Assembly (NCBI RefSeq): GCF_009866655.1
Contig: NZ_CP047420.1
Coordinates: 2,790,001-2,854,000 of the forward strand
Origin: Rathayibacter sp. VKM Ac-2804
Lineage (GTDB): Bacteria > Actinomycetota > Actinomycetes > Actinomycetales > Microbacteriaceae
Direction: 5' to 3'
DNA: 64,000 bases
Below, piece after piece: positions 25,547 to 34,621 of the stretch. The notes beneath the pieces were generated by a model. It did not search any database. It saw only the letters and a program-made list of their open reading frames with translations, and had not been told where the DNA came from. The position numbers and the translations under genes are program-made. The stretch's first letter is position 1, and each line of letters opens with the position of its first letter.

Positions 25547-26173
25547 ATGCCCCGCTCCATGGCCGACCTCGACTTCCGCCGACAGCAGTGGGAGCAGCGC
25601 TACGCATCCCACGTCGCGCCGATCAACCGCTGGATCGACGAGCTGCGCAATCCCTACGAGCGCGGCTGGCTCCCCTACGTCGCACCCCTCCACGGCGGCA
25701 CCGAGGCGCGAGTGTTGAGCATCCTGCGCGATCCCGGCCCCGGCACTCGGGACGGCGCCGGCAGCGGCTTCCTCTGCACCGAGAACGACGACGGCTCCGC
25801 CGAGCTGATGTCGCGACTCCTCACGGACGTCGGACTGTCGCCGTTCGACCTTCTGCCCTGGAACGCCTACCCCTGGTACATCGGCAAGGCGCCGACCGCT
25901 GATCAGCTCGACGCGGGGATCCCGACGGTCCTGCACCTGCTCGACCTCGCGCCGAGCATCCAGGTCGTCCTGCTGCAGGGCGCCGATGCCGACCACGGCT
26001 GGCGTCGTCTGCTCCGCCTGCACCCCGGCATCGAGCGCGAGCGCGGCCTGGCCGTGGTGCGCACGTTCCACCCCTCGCCGCAGGCCCTCTTCACGAAGGA
26101 CCCCGCCGAGCGGGCGGCGCGGGCGGCTCGACGCGAAGCCGCCTTCGCAGAGGTCGCGGCCCTCCTGCGCTGA
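25547..26173 (+). CDS. Uracil-DNA glycosylase-superfamily protein
   Basis: A 208-aa protein with the UDG-fold landmarks. An early motif (LSILRDPGPGTRDGAGSGFL) corresponds to the water-activating loop, FDLLPWNAYPWYIG to the uracil-recognition Asn strand, and TFHPSPQALF to the His loop. It differs from the housekeeping Ung, so substrate specificity is open. The ATG is preceded by TAGGGT ending 6 nt upstream, typical of a leaderless start. It is single and ends just before a hairpin shared with tRNA-Pro. Confidence 0.75.
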   Translation: MPRSMADLDFRRQQWEQRYASHVAPINRWIDELRNPYERGWLPYVAPLHGGTEARVLSILRDPGPGTRDGAGSGFLCTENDDGSAELMSRLLTDVGLSPFDLLPWNAYPWYIGKAPTADQLDAGIPTVLHLLDLAPSIQVVLLQGADADHGWRRLLRLHPGIERERGLAVVRTFHPSPQALFTKDPAERAARAARREAAFAEVAALLR

Positions 26174-26213
26174 GCGGCCGCGTCACGCTCGCGAGGCGTC
26201 CGGAGGAACGACG

Positions 26214-26247
26214 AAGCCCTGACGAGAAGATGCTCTCATCAGGGCTT
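26214..26247. terminator. Bidirectional terminator between UDG-like gene and tRNA-Pro
   Basis: AAGCCCTGA (26214-26222) pairs with TCAGGGCTT (26239-26247), a 9-bp stem with a 16-nt loop. TTTCT follows on the plus strand. On the minus strand it lies directly behind tRNA-Pro. Confidence 0.75.
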
Positions 26248-26251
26248 TCTG

Positions 26252-26325
<74 letters not shown>

Positions 26326-26478
26326 TGGCAGTCCGGACCGAGGCCCGGGCAACTCGACTACCTTAGCGGATCGCGAGGCCGAGAGTGAAAACGAGCGTCG
26401 CCACGCGCACGTAGAATCTCGGGGGCGGTGGCCACCGGGTGGACCGGCCGGCAGGACCCGTCACAGGAGGCAGCAGCA

Positions 26479-27072
26479 GTGGACGCGCGGCAGAAGCGAT
26501 CGCAGGTGGCCCTGCACCGAGCCATCATCGATCTGGCGACTGCCAGGGAGGTCTCGAGCCTCACGGTCTCCGAGATCACCGACCGCGCCGGCGTCAACCG
26601 CTCCACCTTCTACGCGCACGCCACCTCGGCCGCCGAGCTGCTCTGTGCGGCTCTCGCCGCCGAGCTCGACGCGATCCGCGACGAGTATCTCGACACCCTT
26701 CGCGCGGGAGCGGCGACCGACGCGACCATCCGGCAGGGCACGGCGCGGATCCTCGGACACCTCGAGGCGCGCCGCGACCTGTACCTGCGGGCGTTCGACG
26801 CTCCCGGCGGCGACTCCGGCGTCCGGGCGATGCTCGCGCTGCACTTCCGCGCCGCCGTGCTCGCCACCCTCGAGACCGGCACGCTCCAGCTGCCCGACGG
26901 CGACGACATCACCCCGTTCCTCGCGGACGGCACCGCCTCGTTCCTCGCCGCCGGCTCGACCGGACTCATGGAGGCGTGGCTGCGCCTCCCCGCCCCGCGC
27001 ACCCCGGAGACCTACCTCACGGCGTACCGCCGCCTGCTGCCGTCCTGGTGGCCGTTCGCGACCCAGGACTGA
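26479..27072 (+). CDS. TetR/AcrR-family transcriptional regulator
   Basis: A 197-aa regulator. The N-terminal helix-turn-helix (about 5-55) reads RSQVALHRAIIDLATAREVSSLTVSEITDRAGVNRSTFYAHATSAAELL. The C-terminal part is helical and ends in a Trp/Pro-rich segment (LLPSWWPF). The GTG start has AGGAGG 8 nt upstream. A TAGAAT box (26411-26416) is a good -10 element, giving a leader of about 55 nt. No adjacent target operon is visible: downstream genes are convergent, so it may regulate itself or a distant locus. Confidence 0.88.
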   Translation: MDARQKRSQVALHRAIIDLATAREVSSLTVSEITDRAGVNRSTFYAHATSAAELLCAALAAELDAIRDEYLDTLRAGAATDATIRQGTARILGHLEARRDLYLRAFDAPGGDSGVRAMLALHFRAAVLATLETGTLQLPDGDDITPFLADGTASFLAAGSTGLMEAWLRLPAPRTPETYLTAYRRLLPSWWPFATQD

Positions 27073-27165
27073 CGTCCGCGGGCATCGCTCCGTCACGAGC
27101 GGTCGGTCAGCGCGCGGAGCACGACCCTACGTGACCGATCGATCGCCGCACGCACGGGCTCAGGT

Positions 27166-27208
27166 GGATCTCGATACGCCCGCGCCGCGGGCTACTCGAT
27201 CAGCATGG
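27166..27208. repeat. REP-like element, copy 4 (forward orientation)
   Basis: GGATCTCGATACGCC, inner stem CGCGC/GCGGG region, then CTACTCGATCAGCATGG. It lies between the convergent TetR and der genes. Confidence 0.8.
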
Positions 27209-27247
27209 TGCACCCCACCATCCGCACGCCCCGCAGCGGCCGGCCCC

Positions 27248-27288
27248 CTTGCTGGTCGAGTAGCCCCGCAGGGGCGTTTCGAGACCAC
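27248..27288. repeat. REP-like element, copy 5 (reverse orientation)
   Basis: CTTGCTGGTCGAGTAG, inner hairpin CCCC-GCA-GGGG, then CGTTTCGAGACCAC. With copy 4 it forms an inverted doublet about 40 bp apart. Apart from these two elements the 288-bp gap shows nothing else. Confidence 0.82.
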
Positions 27289-27361
27289 CGACCGTCAGCA
27301 GCCCTCGCGGCAGACCTCCGGCACGCAGAACGACGAGCCGAAGCCGCCGAAGCAGGAGGTG

Positions 27362-28882
27362 TCAGCGCGCGCGCTTCTCCCGCACGCGCATGTTGACGTT
27401 CACCGGCGAGCCCTGGAAGCCGTAGATCTCGCGCAGGCGGCGCGCGATGTAGCGGCGGTAGCCCGGGTCGAGGAAACCGGTGGTGAACAGCACGAATGTC
27501 GGCGGGCGCGAGGACGCCTGGGTGCCGAACAGCACGCGGGGCTGCTTGCCGCCGCGCAGGGGGTGCGGGTGCGCCGCGGTGAGCTCGGCGAGGAACGCGT
27601 TGAACTTGCCGGTCGGGATGCGGGTGTCCCAGGACTCGAGGGCGAGCTCGAGCGCGGGCACGAGCTTCTCGAGGTGACGCCCGGTCTTCGCGGAGATGTT
27701 GACGCGCGGCGCCCACGCCACGTGCGCGAGGTCCTTCTCGATCTCGCGCTCGAGGTAGCGGCGGCGCTCGTCGTCCAGGAGGTCCCACTTGTTGAACGCG
27801 AGCACGAGCGCGCGGCCCGACTCGAGCACCAGGTCGATGATGCGGACGTCCTGCTCCGAGATCGGCTCGGAGACGTCGATCACGACGACCGCCACCTCCG
27901 CCTTCTCGAGCGCGGTCGACGTGCGCAGCGACGCGTAGAAGTCGGCGCCCTGCTGCAGGTGCACGCGGCGGCGGATGCCGGCGGTGTCGACGAAGCGCCA
28001 GATCTTGCCGGCGATCTCGACCTGCTCGTCGACCGGGTCGCGGGTGGTTCCGGCCAGCTCGTTGACGACGACCCGCTCCTCCCCCGCGGCCTTGTTCAGC
28101 AGGCTCGACTTGCCGACGTTCGGGCGGCCGAGGATCGCGACGCGGCGCGGGCCGCCGACCTCGCGCTTGGCGACGAGCGACTCGAGCGGCAGCTTCTCCA
28201 GCACCGTGTCGAGCAGGTCGGCGACGCCGCGGCCGTGCACGGCCGAGACCGGGTACGGCTCGCCGAGGCCGAGCGACCACAGCGAGGCGGCGTTCGGCTC
28301 CTGGCGCACGTCGTCGACCTTGTTGGCCGCGAGGAAGACGGGCTTCTTCGTCTTGCGGAGCAGCTTGACCACGTGCTCGTCGGTCGCGGTCGCACCGACG
28401 TTCGCGTCGACGACGAAGATGACGGCGTCGGCGAGGTCGATCGCGATCTCGGCCTGCATCGCGACGGAGGCGTCGATGCCGCGGGCGTCGGGCTCCCAGC
28501 CGCCGGTGTCCACGATCGTGAACTGGCGGTCGATCCACTCTGCCTTGTACGAGACGCGGTCGCGGGTGACGCCGGGGGTGTCCTCCACGACGGCCTCGCG
28601 GCGGCCGAGGATGCGGTTGACCAGCGCCGACTTGCCGACGTTGGGACGGCCGACGATCGCCACGACCGGCAGCGCCGGGAGGTAGCGGACCTCGTCGGGG
28701 TCCTCGCTCGCGTACTCGAGGAGGTCGCGGTCCTCCTCGTCGAGGTCGTAGTCCTCGAGTCCGCTGCGCAGCGCCTGGGCGCGCGAGGAGGCGAGCTGCT
28801 CGTCGAGATCGCCGAGGCGCTCGACGAGGTCGTCGTCTCCGAAGTTCAGCTCGTCGTCACCGACGTGCGTGTCCTGTGCCAT
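27362..28882 (-). CDS. der: Ribosome biogenesis GTPase Der (EngA)
   Basis: A 506-aa double GTPase needed for 50S ribosome assembly. Two G domains are clear: [16 protein letters not shown] and NKVD in the first (about 75-235), and [15 protein letters not shown] and NKWD in the second (about 250-425), followed by the KH-like C-terminal domain. An acidic N-terminal extension of about 70 residues is usual in actinobacteria. The ATG at 28882 overlaps the end of cmk by 26 nt; it is the last gene of the long housekeeping run. Confidence 0.96.
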   Translation of the reverse strand: MAQDTHVGDDELNFGDDDLVERLGDLDEQLASSRAQALRSGLEDYDLDEEDRDLLEYASEDPDEVRYLPALPVVAIVGRPNVGKSALVNRILGRREAVVEDTPGVTRDRVSYKAEWIDRQFTIVDTGGWEPDARGIDASVAMQAEIAIDLADAVIFVVDANVGATATDEHVVKLLRKTKKPVFLAANKVDDVRQEPNAASLWSLGLGEPYPVSAVHGRGVADLLDTVLEKLPLESLVAKREVGGPRRVAILGRPNVGKSSLLNKAAGEERVVVNELAGTTRDPVDEQVEIAGKIWRFVDTAGIRRRVHLQQGADFYASLRTSTALEKAEVAVVVIDVSEPISEQDVRIIDLVLESGRALVLAFNKWDLLDDERRRYLEREIEKDLAHVAWAPRVNISAKTGRHLEKLVPALELALESWDTRIPTGKFNAFLAELTAAHPHPLRGGKQPRVLFGTQASSRPPTFVLFTTGFLDPGYRRYIARRLREIYGFQGSPVNVNMRVREKRAR

Positions 28883-29696
28883 GATCGGCCCTTGCTCTCG
28901 AAGTTCGGACCTCGGCGATGACCGCATCGACGGTCTGCTCGAAGTCGAGGTGAGTGGAGTCGAGAAGAGTGACTCCGTCTGCGGCGTTCATGAAGTCCAC
29001 CACCTGGGAGTCGGCGCGGTCCCTGGACCGCAGTGCCTGACCCGTCGCTTCAGCGGATTGCGTGGTGACTTCGCGCGAACGCCTCGCCATCCTAGCCTCT
29101 TCGCTCGCCGTCAGGAGGATCCGCACCCCGGCGGTCGGCGCCACGACCGTCGTGATGTCGCGCCCCTCGACGATGATGCCGGCCTTGCGGGTCTCGCCGA
29201 TGATGCGGCGGAACAGCAGCGTGATCCTCCGGCGCACCTCCGGGACCTTCGCGACGGCGGACACCTGACCGGTCACGCGGGGCTCGCGGATCGCCGCGGT
29301 GACCTCGGTCCGGCCGACCCAGACCGAGTACGACTCGGGGTCAGTGCCGATGGAGTAGTCGAAGCCGTCGAGCGCGTCGACGATCGCGTTCTCGTCGGCG
29401 AAGTCGAGCCCGGTGTCGAGCCCGTGCCAGGCGAGCGCGCGGTACGCGGCACCGGTGTCGAGGAACTCGAAGTCGAGGCGGCGGGCGGCCTCGCGCGAGA
29501 CGCTCGACTTGCCGCTGCCGGCCGGGCCGTCGATCGCGACGACGACCGCGTCGCCGAAGTCGGGTGCGTCGTCGGTGCGGGCGCCGCTCTCGCGCTCGGG
29601 CGCGGCTCCCCCGTCCTCCGGGATGCTCTGCTGCGCGCGACGGGCGGGCGTCATGCGGTTCAGGCCGCCCTCCTGCCTGTTCTGCTCCGTGCTCAT
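28857..29696 (-). CDS. cmk: Cytidylate kinase
   Basis: A 279-aa enzyme phosphorylating CMP and dCMP. The P-loop is GPAGSGKSS (about 44-52), followed by [11 protein letters not shown] and the later [10 protein letters not shown] and [10 protein letters not shown] segments. The first 35 residues are a charged extension before the core. The ATG at 29696 overlaps the tyrA stop in an ATGA, and the 3' end overlaps der, so the three genes are probably co-translated. Confidence 0.94.
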   Translation of the reverse strand: MSTEQNRQEGGLNRMTPARRAQQSIPEDGGAAPERESGARTDDAPDFGDAVVVAIDGPAGSGKSSVSREAARRLDFEFLDTGAAYRALAWHGLDTGLDFADENAIVDALDGFDYSIGTDPESYSVWVGRTEVTAAIREPRVTGQVSAVAKVPEVRRRITLLFRRIIGETRKAGIIVEGRDITTVVAPTAGVRILLTASEEARMARRSREVTTQSAEATGQALRSRDRADSQVVDFMNAADGVTLLDSTHLDFEQTVDAVIAEVRTSRARADHGTGHARR

Positions 29697-30799
29697 CCGG
29701 CGATCCTCCAGCCGCGTGCGGTCAGTTCCTCGGTCAGCGGGCCGACGGCCTCCGGCACCACCGAGATCTCGGCGAGGCCCACGCGGCGCCCCTCCGCATG
29801 CTCGAGGCGCACGTCCTCCAGGTTGACCCCGGCCTCGCCGATCTCGACGAACAGCCGGGCGAGAGTGCCCGGGATGTCGTCGACGAGGACGATCAGGGTG
29901 GAGAAGCGCTGGTCCTGGCCGTGCTTGCCGGGCAGGCGGGCGACGCCGGCGTTGCCCGCGGCGAGGTGCTCGGCGAGCAGTCGGCGGGCGCCCGGCGCGT
30001 CGAGGTCGCGCAGGGCGTCGGCGACCGCGGCGACGTCGTCGCGGAAGGCGTCGAGCACGGCGACCACGTGCTCGCGGTTCGCACCGAGGATCTGCACCCA
30101 CAGCTCCGGGGCGGACGCGGCGAGCCGCGAGACGTCGCGCACGCCCTGGCCCGCGAGCCGCAGGGCGTCGTTGGGCGCGTCGACGAGGCGCTGCCCGAGC
30201 AGGGACGAGATCACCTGGGGTGCGTGCGAGACGAGGCCGACCGAGCGGTCGTGCTCCTCCGGGCCCATCTCGATGATGGAGCCGCCGAGGTCGAGCGCGA
30301 GCGCCTCGACCCGGGCGAGCGCGTCGGGCGGCGTCTCGCCGTCCCGGCAGATCACCCAGGGACGGCCGACGAAGAGGTCGCCGCGGGCCGCGACCGGGCC
30401 GCCGCGCTCGCGGCCGGCCATCGGGTGCGAGCCGATGTAACGGCTGAGGTCGAGCCCCCGGGCGCGCAGCTCGCGCAGCGGCTGCATTTTGACGCTGGCG
30501 ACATCGGTGACGACGGCCTCGGGGAAGGCGGCCAGCTCACGCTCGACGACGCCGGCGACGACGTCCGGCGGCACGCACACCACGATCAGCACGGGCCGGT
30601 CGGCGGCGGAGGCGGCGCGGCCGGCCCCGTAGTCGATGGCGAGCGAGAGGCTGGCCGGCGAGGCGTCGTCGAGGACGACGTCGACCCCGCGCGAGGCGAG
30701 GCCCAGACCGATCGACGCGCCGAGCAGGCCGGAGCCGACCACCCGCACCGTCCCCGTCGTCCGCATCGCGGGCGGGGCGGGGTGCAGGAGCTCGTTCAC
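29693..30799 (-). CDS. tyrA: Prephenate dehydrogenase
   Basis: A 368-aa enzyme of tyrosine biosynthesis. The NAD-binding motif [15 protein letters not shown] lies near the N-terminus, [11 protein letters not shown] carries the catalytic His region, and a C-terminal ACT-type domain (about 290-368; [20 protein letters not shown]) probably gives feedback control by an aromatic amino acid. An internal ATG 11 codons later is an alternative start. The gene sits between the pseudouridine synthase and cmk, as in many actinobacteria. Confidence 0.93.
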   Translation of the reverse strand: MNELLHPAPPAMRTTGTVRVVGSGLLGASIGLGLASRGVDVVLDDASPASLSLAIDYGAGRAASAADRPVLIVVCVPPDVVAGVVERELAAFPEAVVTDVASVKMQPLRELRARGLDLSRYIGSHPMAGRERGGPVAARGDLFVGRPWVICRDGETPPDALARVEALALDLGGSIIEMGPEEHDRSVGLVSHAPQVISSLLGQRLVDAPNDALRLAGQGVRDVSRLAASAPELWVQILGANREHVVAVLDAFRDDVAAVADALRDLDAPGARRLLAEHLAAGNAGVARLPGKHGQDQRFSTLIVLVDDIPGTLARLFVEIGEAGVNLEDVRLEHAEGRRVGLAEISVVPEAVGPLTEELTARGWRIAG

Positions 30800-30808
30800 C
30801 CCGACAGC

Positions 30809-32188
30809 CTACCGATCAGGCCGACGCCGCTTGTCCTGGCCGCTGCGCCGCACACCGGAGTCGGGTCGCTCGGCGCCGTTCGCGGAGGGGCGTCGCCGGT
30901 CCTGCGGCGGCGTCGCGCGGTCGTCGGAGCGCAGTGCGTCGGACGGACGCTCGCGCGGCCGCTCGTCGCGGCGACGCTCGTCGGAGCGACGATCACCGCG
31001 GTCGTCGGTGCGGCGCTCAGACCGCTCCTCGGAGCGGCGCACCGGGCGGTCGTCCGATCGACGCTCGGGACGCTCCTCGGACCGACGCACGGGGCGGTCG
31101 TCCGAACGGCGCTCAGGCCGGTCCTCCGACCGACGCACGGGGCGGTCGTCCGAACGGCGCTCAGTCCGGTCCTCCGACCGACGCACGGGCCGGTCCTCGG
31201 ATCGCCGGACGGGCCGGTCGTCCGATCGACGGACGGGCCGGTCGTCGGAGCGACGCTCAGGCCGCTCCTCGGACCGACGCACGGGACGCTCCTCCGAGCG
31301 CCGCACCGAGCGCTCCTCTGTCCGCCGCTCCCCGCGCCCCTCGGTCCCCCGGTCGTCCGCCGTCTGCGGCCGCGGGCGCCGCGCGCCCGCGCTCGCCTGG
31401 CGCGTCGGCTCCGGCTTCTCCACCGGCGCCTCGCCGCCCTGCCGCGAGATGGTCAGCAGCGCACCGAGCTCGTCGCGGGTCAGGTCGCGCAGGTCGCCCG
31501 AGCGCAGCGAGCCCAGGTGCAGCGGGCCGAACTGCCGGCGCACCAGCTCGAGTACGGGGTGCCCGACCGCGGCCATCATCCGTCGGACGACGCGGTTGCG
31601 ACCGGAGTGCAGCGTGATCTCCACGAGCGACGCGTTCGAGCGCCCCTCCGGCCGGCCGAGCAGCCGCGCCTTGTCGGCCGCGACCGTGCCGTCCTCCAGC
31701 TCGACGCCGGCGGTCAGCGCCGCGATGGTCTGCGGCAGCACCTGCCCGTGCACCTTCGCGATGTAGGTCTTGGTCACCCCGAACGACGGGTGCGCGAGCA
31801 CGTGCGCCAGCTCGCCGTCGTTGGTCAGGACCAGGAGCCCCGAGGTCTCGGAGTCGAGGCGGCCGACGTTGAACAGGCGCTCCTCGAAGTTCTGCGTGTA
31901 GGTCCGGAGGTCCGGTCGGCCGTTCTCGTCCGACAGCGAGCTGACCACGCCGACCGGCTTGTTCAGCATCACGTAGCGCCGCGAGGTGTCCAGCTGCACG
32001 GCGACGCCGTCGACCTCGATCCGGTCGTTCTCGGGATCGATGCGGCGGCCGAGCTCGCTCGCGACCTCGCCGTTCACCCGGATCCGCCGCGCGACGATCA
32101 TCTCCTCGACGACGCGGCGGGAGGCGACCCCCGCGGCCGCGAGGACCTTCTGCAGTCGTTCGCCCTCGGGCAATTCAGGCGCGCTCAT
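30809..32188 (-). CDS. rluB: RluB-type rRNA pseudouridine synthase with Arg-rich repeat tail
   Basis: A 459-aa protein. An S4 RNA-binding domain (about 10-60) precedes the RsuA/RluB catalytic domain (about 70-250) with GRLDSETSGLLV, whose Asp112 is the expected catalytic residue, and HSGRNRVVRRM. This enzyme modifies 23S rRNA. The C-terminal 200 residues are unusual: 15 uninterrupted octapeptides of the type RRS(E/D)(E/D)RP(V/E) at about 288-407, then more charged sequence. Such a tail would be disordered and strongly RNA-binding. The start overlaps the scpB stop. Confidence 0.93.
   Translation of the reverse strand: MSAPELPEGERLQKVLAAAGVASRRVVEEMIVARRIRVNGEVASELGRRIDPENDRIEVDGVAVQLDTSRRYVMLNKPVGVVSSLSDENGRPDLRTYTQNFEERLFNVGRLDSETSGLLVLTNDGELAHVLAHPSFGVTKTYIAKVHGQVLPQTIAALTAGVELEDGTVAADKARLLGRPEGRSNASLVEITLHSGRNRVVRRMMAAVGHPVLELVRRQFGPLHLGSLRSGDLRDLTRDELGALLTISRQGGEAPVEKPEPTRQASAGARRPRPQTADDRGTEGRGERRTEERSVRRSEERPVRRSEERPERRSDDRPVRRSDDRPVRRSEDRPVRRSEDRTERRSDDRPVRRSEDRPERRSDDRPVRRSEERPERRSDDRPVRRSEERSERRTDDRGDRRSDERRRDERPRERPSDALRSDDRATPPQDRRRPSANGAERPDSGVRRSGQDKRRRPDR
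30968..31327. repeat. 24-bp coding tandem repeat (15 units) in rluB
   Basis: Fifteen adjacent 24-bp units, each encoding one RR(S/T)-acidic-acidic-R-x-x octapeptide. Neighbouring units are very alike at DNA level, for example repeated GGTCGTCCGA and GGACGGGCCGG strings, which makes copy-number slippage likely. Confidence 0.9.
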
Positions 32189-32783
32189 CGAATCCGTTCC
32201 GTCCGTCGCTCAGTAGGGGGGAGATCTTCGGCAGCTCGTCGAGCGAGGCGAGGCCGAGATGGACGAGCAGCTGCTCGGTGGTGCCGTAGAGGACCGCGCC
32301 GGTCTCGGGGTCGCTGCCGACCTCCGCGATCAGGCCGCGGCCGAGGAGGGTGCGCGCGACGGAGTCGACGTTGACCGCGCGGATCTGGGCGACCTGGCCG
32401 CGGGAGATCGGCTGCTTGTAGGCGATCACCGCGAGCGTCTCGAGGGCGGCCTGCGACAGCTTCGTCGGGTTCTGGGTCAGCACGAAGTCCGAGACGACGG
32501 AGTCGTACTCGCGGCGCACGTAGACCCGCCAGCCGCCGCCGACCTCGCGCAGCTCGAAGCCGCGGCGGATGCCGCCGTCCGCGCCGTCGAAGTCCGCGGC
32601 GAGGCGCTCGACCGACTGCCGGACGACCGGGATCGGCCGGGAGAGCGCTGTGGCGAGCGCGGCGAGCGACTGCGGCTCGTCCGCGATCATCAGGATCGCC
32701 TCGACGGCGCGGTCGATCTCGAACGCGACGGTGCCGGGGCCCGCGACGCCCGCGGAGTCGGTGGTCGCGGATTCACTGGTCAT
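32175..32783 (-). CDS. scpB: Segregation and condensation protein B
   Basis: A 202-aa subunit of the SMC-ScpAB condensin. Two winged-helix domains are visible: an N-terminal one (AVEAILMIADEPQSLAALATAL) and the conserved LSQAALETLAVIAYKQPISRGQVAQIRAVN stretch (about 105-135), followed by the LYGTTEQLLVHLGLASLDELP motif. It overlaps scpA at its 5' end and the pseudouridine synthase at its 3' end. Confidence 0.95.
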   Translation of the reverse strand: MTSESATTDSAGVAGPGTVAFEIDRAVEAILMIADEPQSLAALATALSRPIPVVRQSVERLAADFDGADGGIRRGFELREVGGGWRVYVRREYDSVVSDFVLTQNPTKLSQAALETLAVIAYKQPISRGQVAQIRAVNVDSVARTLLGRGLIAEVGSDPETGAVLYGTTEQLLVHLGLASLDELPKISPLLSDGRNGFDERA

Positions 32784-33612
32784 AGTCGGCCCCCAGGTGC
32801 GCGAGGCTCGCGTCGGACCAGTTCTCGGCCACCCACTGCAGGGTCAGCTCGCCGAGCGGCTCCGGCTGCTCGAACGCGATCGCGGCGTGCCGGTAGAGCT
32901 CGAGCACGGCGATGAAGCGCGCCACGATCACGCCCTTCTCGTCCGCGTCGGCGACGAGCTCGCGGAAGGTCGCCGTCGTCCGCTCGCGCAGCACGGCCAC
33001 GATGTACGCGGCCTGCTCCCGGATGCTGATCAGCGGGGCGTGCAGGTGGTCGAGGCCGACGGTCGGGATCTCGCGCGGCGCGAGCGCGAAGGCGGCCAGC
33101 GCCGCGAAGTCCTCCGGCGAGAGCGTCCAGACCAGCTCCGGCTTCTTCGCGCGGAACTCCTCCTCGAGCGGCACCTGGCGCACGTGCCGACCGGTCTCGG
33201 CGTCGATCCGCTCGGCGAACCACGCCGACACCTGCTTGAAGGCGCGGTACTGCAGGAGCCGGGCGAAGAGCAGGTCGCGCGCCTCGAGCATCGCGGCGTC
33301 CTCCGCGTCGACCAGCTCGCCCTGCGGCAGGAGCCCGGCGATCTTGAGGTCGAGCAGGGTCGCCGCGACGACCAGGAACTCCGAGGCTCGGTCGAGCCCT
33401 TCCGCCGTGTCGATGCCGTGCAGGTAGGAGAGGAATTCGTCCGTCACCGCGCTCAGCGCGATCTCGGTGATGTCGACCTGCTGCTTCGCGATCAGGCTCA
33501 GCAGGAGGTCGAAGGGCCCCTCGAAGTTCGACAGCGCGACGGTGAAGCCGCGGGAGACGGGGGCGGTGTCCGCCTCCTGGTCGAGCAGGAGCGCCTCAGG
33601 CGACCGCGCCAC
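32773..33612 (-). CDS. scpA: Segregation and condensation protein A
   Basis: A 279-aa kleisin. The N-terminal FTVALSNFEGPFDLLLSLIAKQQVDITEIAL and the following helix EFLVVAATLLDLKIAGLLP are diagnostic, and a C-terminal winged helix (about 205-275) binds the SMC head. A GTG start overlaps the parA 3' end. It bridges the SMC heads with ScpB during chromosome segregation. Confidence 0.95.
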   Translation of the reverse strand: MARSPEALLLDQEADTAPVSRGFTVALSNFEGPFDLLLSLIAKQQVDITEIALSAVTDEFLSYLHGIDTAEGLDRASEFLVVAATLLDLKIAGLLPQGELVDAEDAAMLEARDLLFARLLQYRAFKQVSAWFAERIDAETGRHVRQVPLEEEFRAKKPELVWTLSPEDFAALAAFALAPREIPTVGLDHLHAPLISIREQAAYIVAVLRERTTATFRELVADADEKGVIVARFIAVLELYRHAAIAFEQPEPLGELTLQWVAENWSDASLAHLGADYDQ

Positions 33613-34483
33613 GCGAGATCAGCTCCCTGGCGAGCTTGCGGTACGCCTTCGCCGCGTTGTGCTCCGGCGCGAACGTGGTGATCGGCACCCCCGACACGCT
33701 CGCGTCGGGGAACTTCACCGTGCGTCCGATCACCGTCTCGAGCACGCTGTCGCCGAAGGCGTCGACGACCCGGTCGAGCACCTCCCGCGAGTGCAGCGTG
33801 CGCGAGTCGTACATGGTGGGCAGGATGCCGTCGAGCTCGATCACCGGGTTGAGTCGGTCGCGGACCTTGTCGATCGTCTCGATCAGCAGCGCGACGCCGC
33901 GCAGGGCGAAGAACTCGCACTCGAGCGGGATGAGCACGCCGTGACTCGCGGTCAGCGCGTTCACGGTGAGCAGGCCCAGCGACGGCTGGCAGTCGATCAG
34001 GATCACGTCGTAGTCGGCGCTGACCTTGCGCAGCACCCGGGCGAGGATCGTCTCGCGGGCGACCTCGTTGACGAGGTGCACCTCCGCGGCGGAGAGGTCG
34101 ATGTTGGCGGGGATGATGTCGAGGCCCGGGACGCGGGTCGGGCGGATGGCCTCGCTCGGGTCCTTGACGGTGCCCAGCAGCAGGTCGTAGATCGTGATCG
34201 CGTCGTAGGTGGCGACGCCGAGACCGGCGGACAGCGCGCCCTGCGGGTCGAAGTCGATGGCCAGCACGCGGCGGCCGTACTCGGCGAGCGTCGCGCCCAG
34301 GTTGATGGTCGTCGTCGTCTTGCCGACGCCGCCCTTCTGGTTGCAGAGCGAGATGATGCGCGCGGGCCCGTGCCCGGTCAGCTCCACCGGAAGCGGGAAC
34401 TCGCGCAGGGGCCGGCCGGTCGGGCCGAGCGTCGGGGCTTCGAGACCGGTGAGCTCGGCCTTGTCGTCCGTCTTGCGTGTCAC
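33596..34483 (-). CDS. ParA/Soj-family ATPase next to scpAB
   Basis: A 295-aa ATPase with the deviant Walker A KGGVGKTTT (about 50-58), the switch region AIDFDPQGALSAGLG and the Walker B DVILIDCQPSLGLLTVN. About 40 N-terminal residues precede the core. It lies in the conserved xerD-parA-scpA-scpB arrangement, without a parB gene, so it is the second, ScpAB-associated ParA rather than the origin-partition ParA. A GTG start at 34483 is used. Confidence 0.9.
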   Translation of the reverse strand: MTRKTDDKAELTGLEAPTLGPTGRPLREFPLPVELTGHGPARIISLCNQKGGVGKTTTTINLGATLAEYGRRVLAIDFDPQGALSAGLGVATYDAITIYDLLLGTVKDPSEAIRPTRVPGLDIIPANIDLSAAEVHLVNEVARETILARVLRKVSADYDVILIDCQPSLGLLTVNALTASHGVLIPLECEFFALRGVALLIETIDKVRDRLNPVIELDGILPTMYDSRTLHSREVLDRVVDAFGDSVLETVIGRTVKFPDASVSGVPITTFAPEHNAAKAYRKLARELISRGAVA

Positions 34484-34575
34484 CTGCGTCGCCTCGCTTC
34501 CCGTGTCGGCGTGCGCTCCCGCGCGGCCTCCGTCGAGTGTACCGGCGGCCGTGCCCCTCCCCGCGGCGCCCCGCC

Positions 34576-34615
34576 CATGCTGATCGAGTAGCCGCGCAGC
34601 GGCGTATCGAGACCC
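34576..34615. repeat. REP-like element, copy 6 (reverse orientation)
   Basis: CATGCTGATCGAGTAG, inner hairpin CCGC-GCA-GCGG, then CGTATCGAGACCC. It lies in the gap between xerD and parA inside an otherwise continuous minus-strand run. Confidence 0.8.
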
Positions 34616-34621
34616 GCCCCG

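Noticed and set aside
30968..31327. Regular 24-bp repeats considered as a CRISPR array
   Set aside because: The repeats are contiguous without unique spacers and keep a reading frame with octapeptide periodicity.
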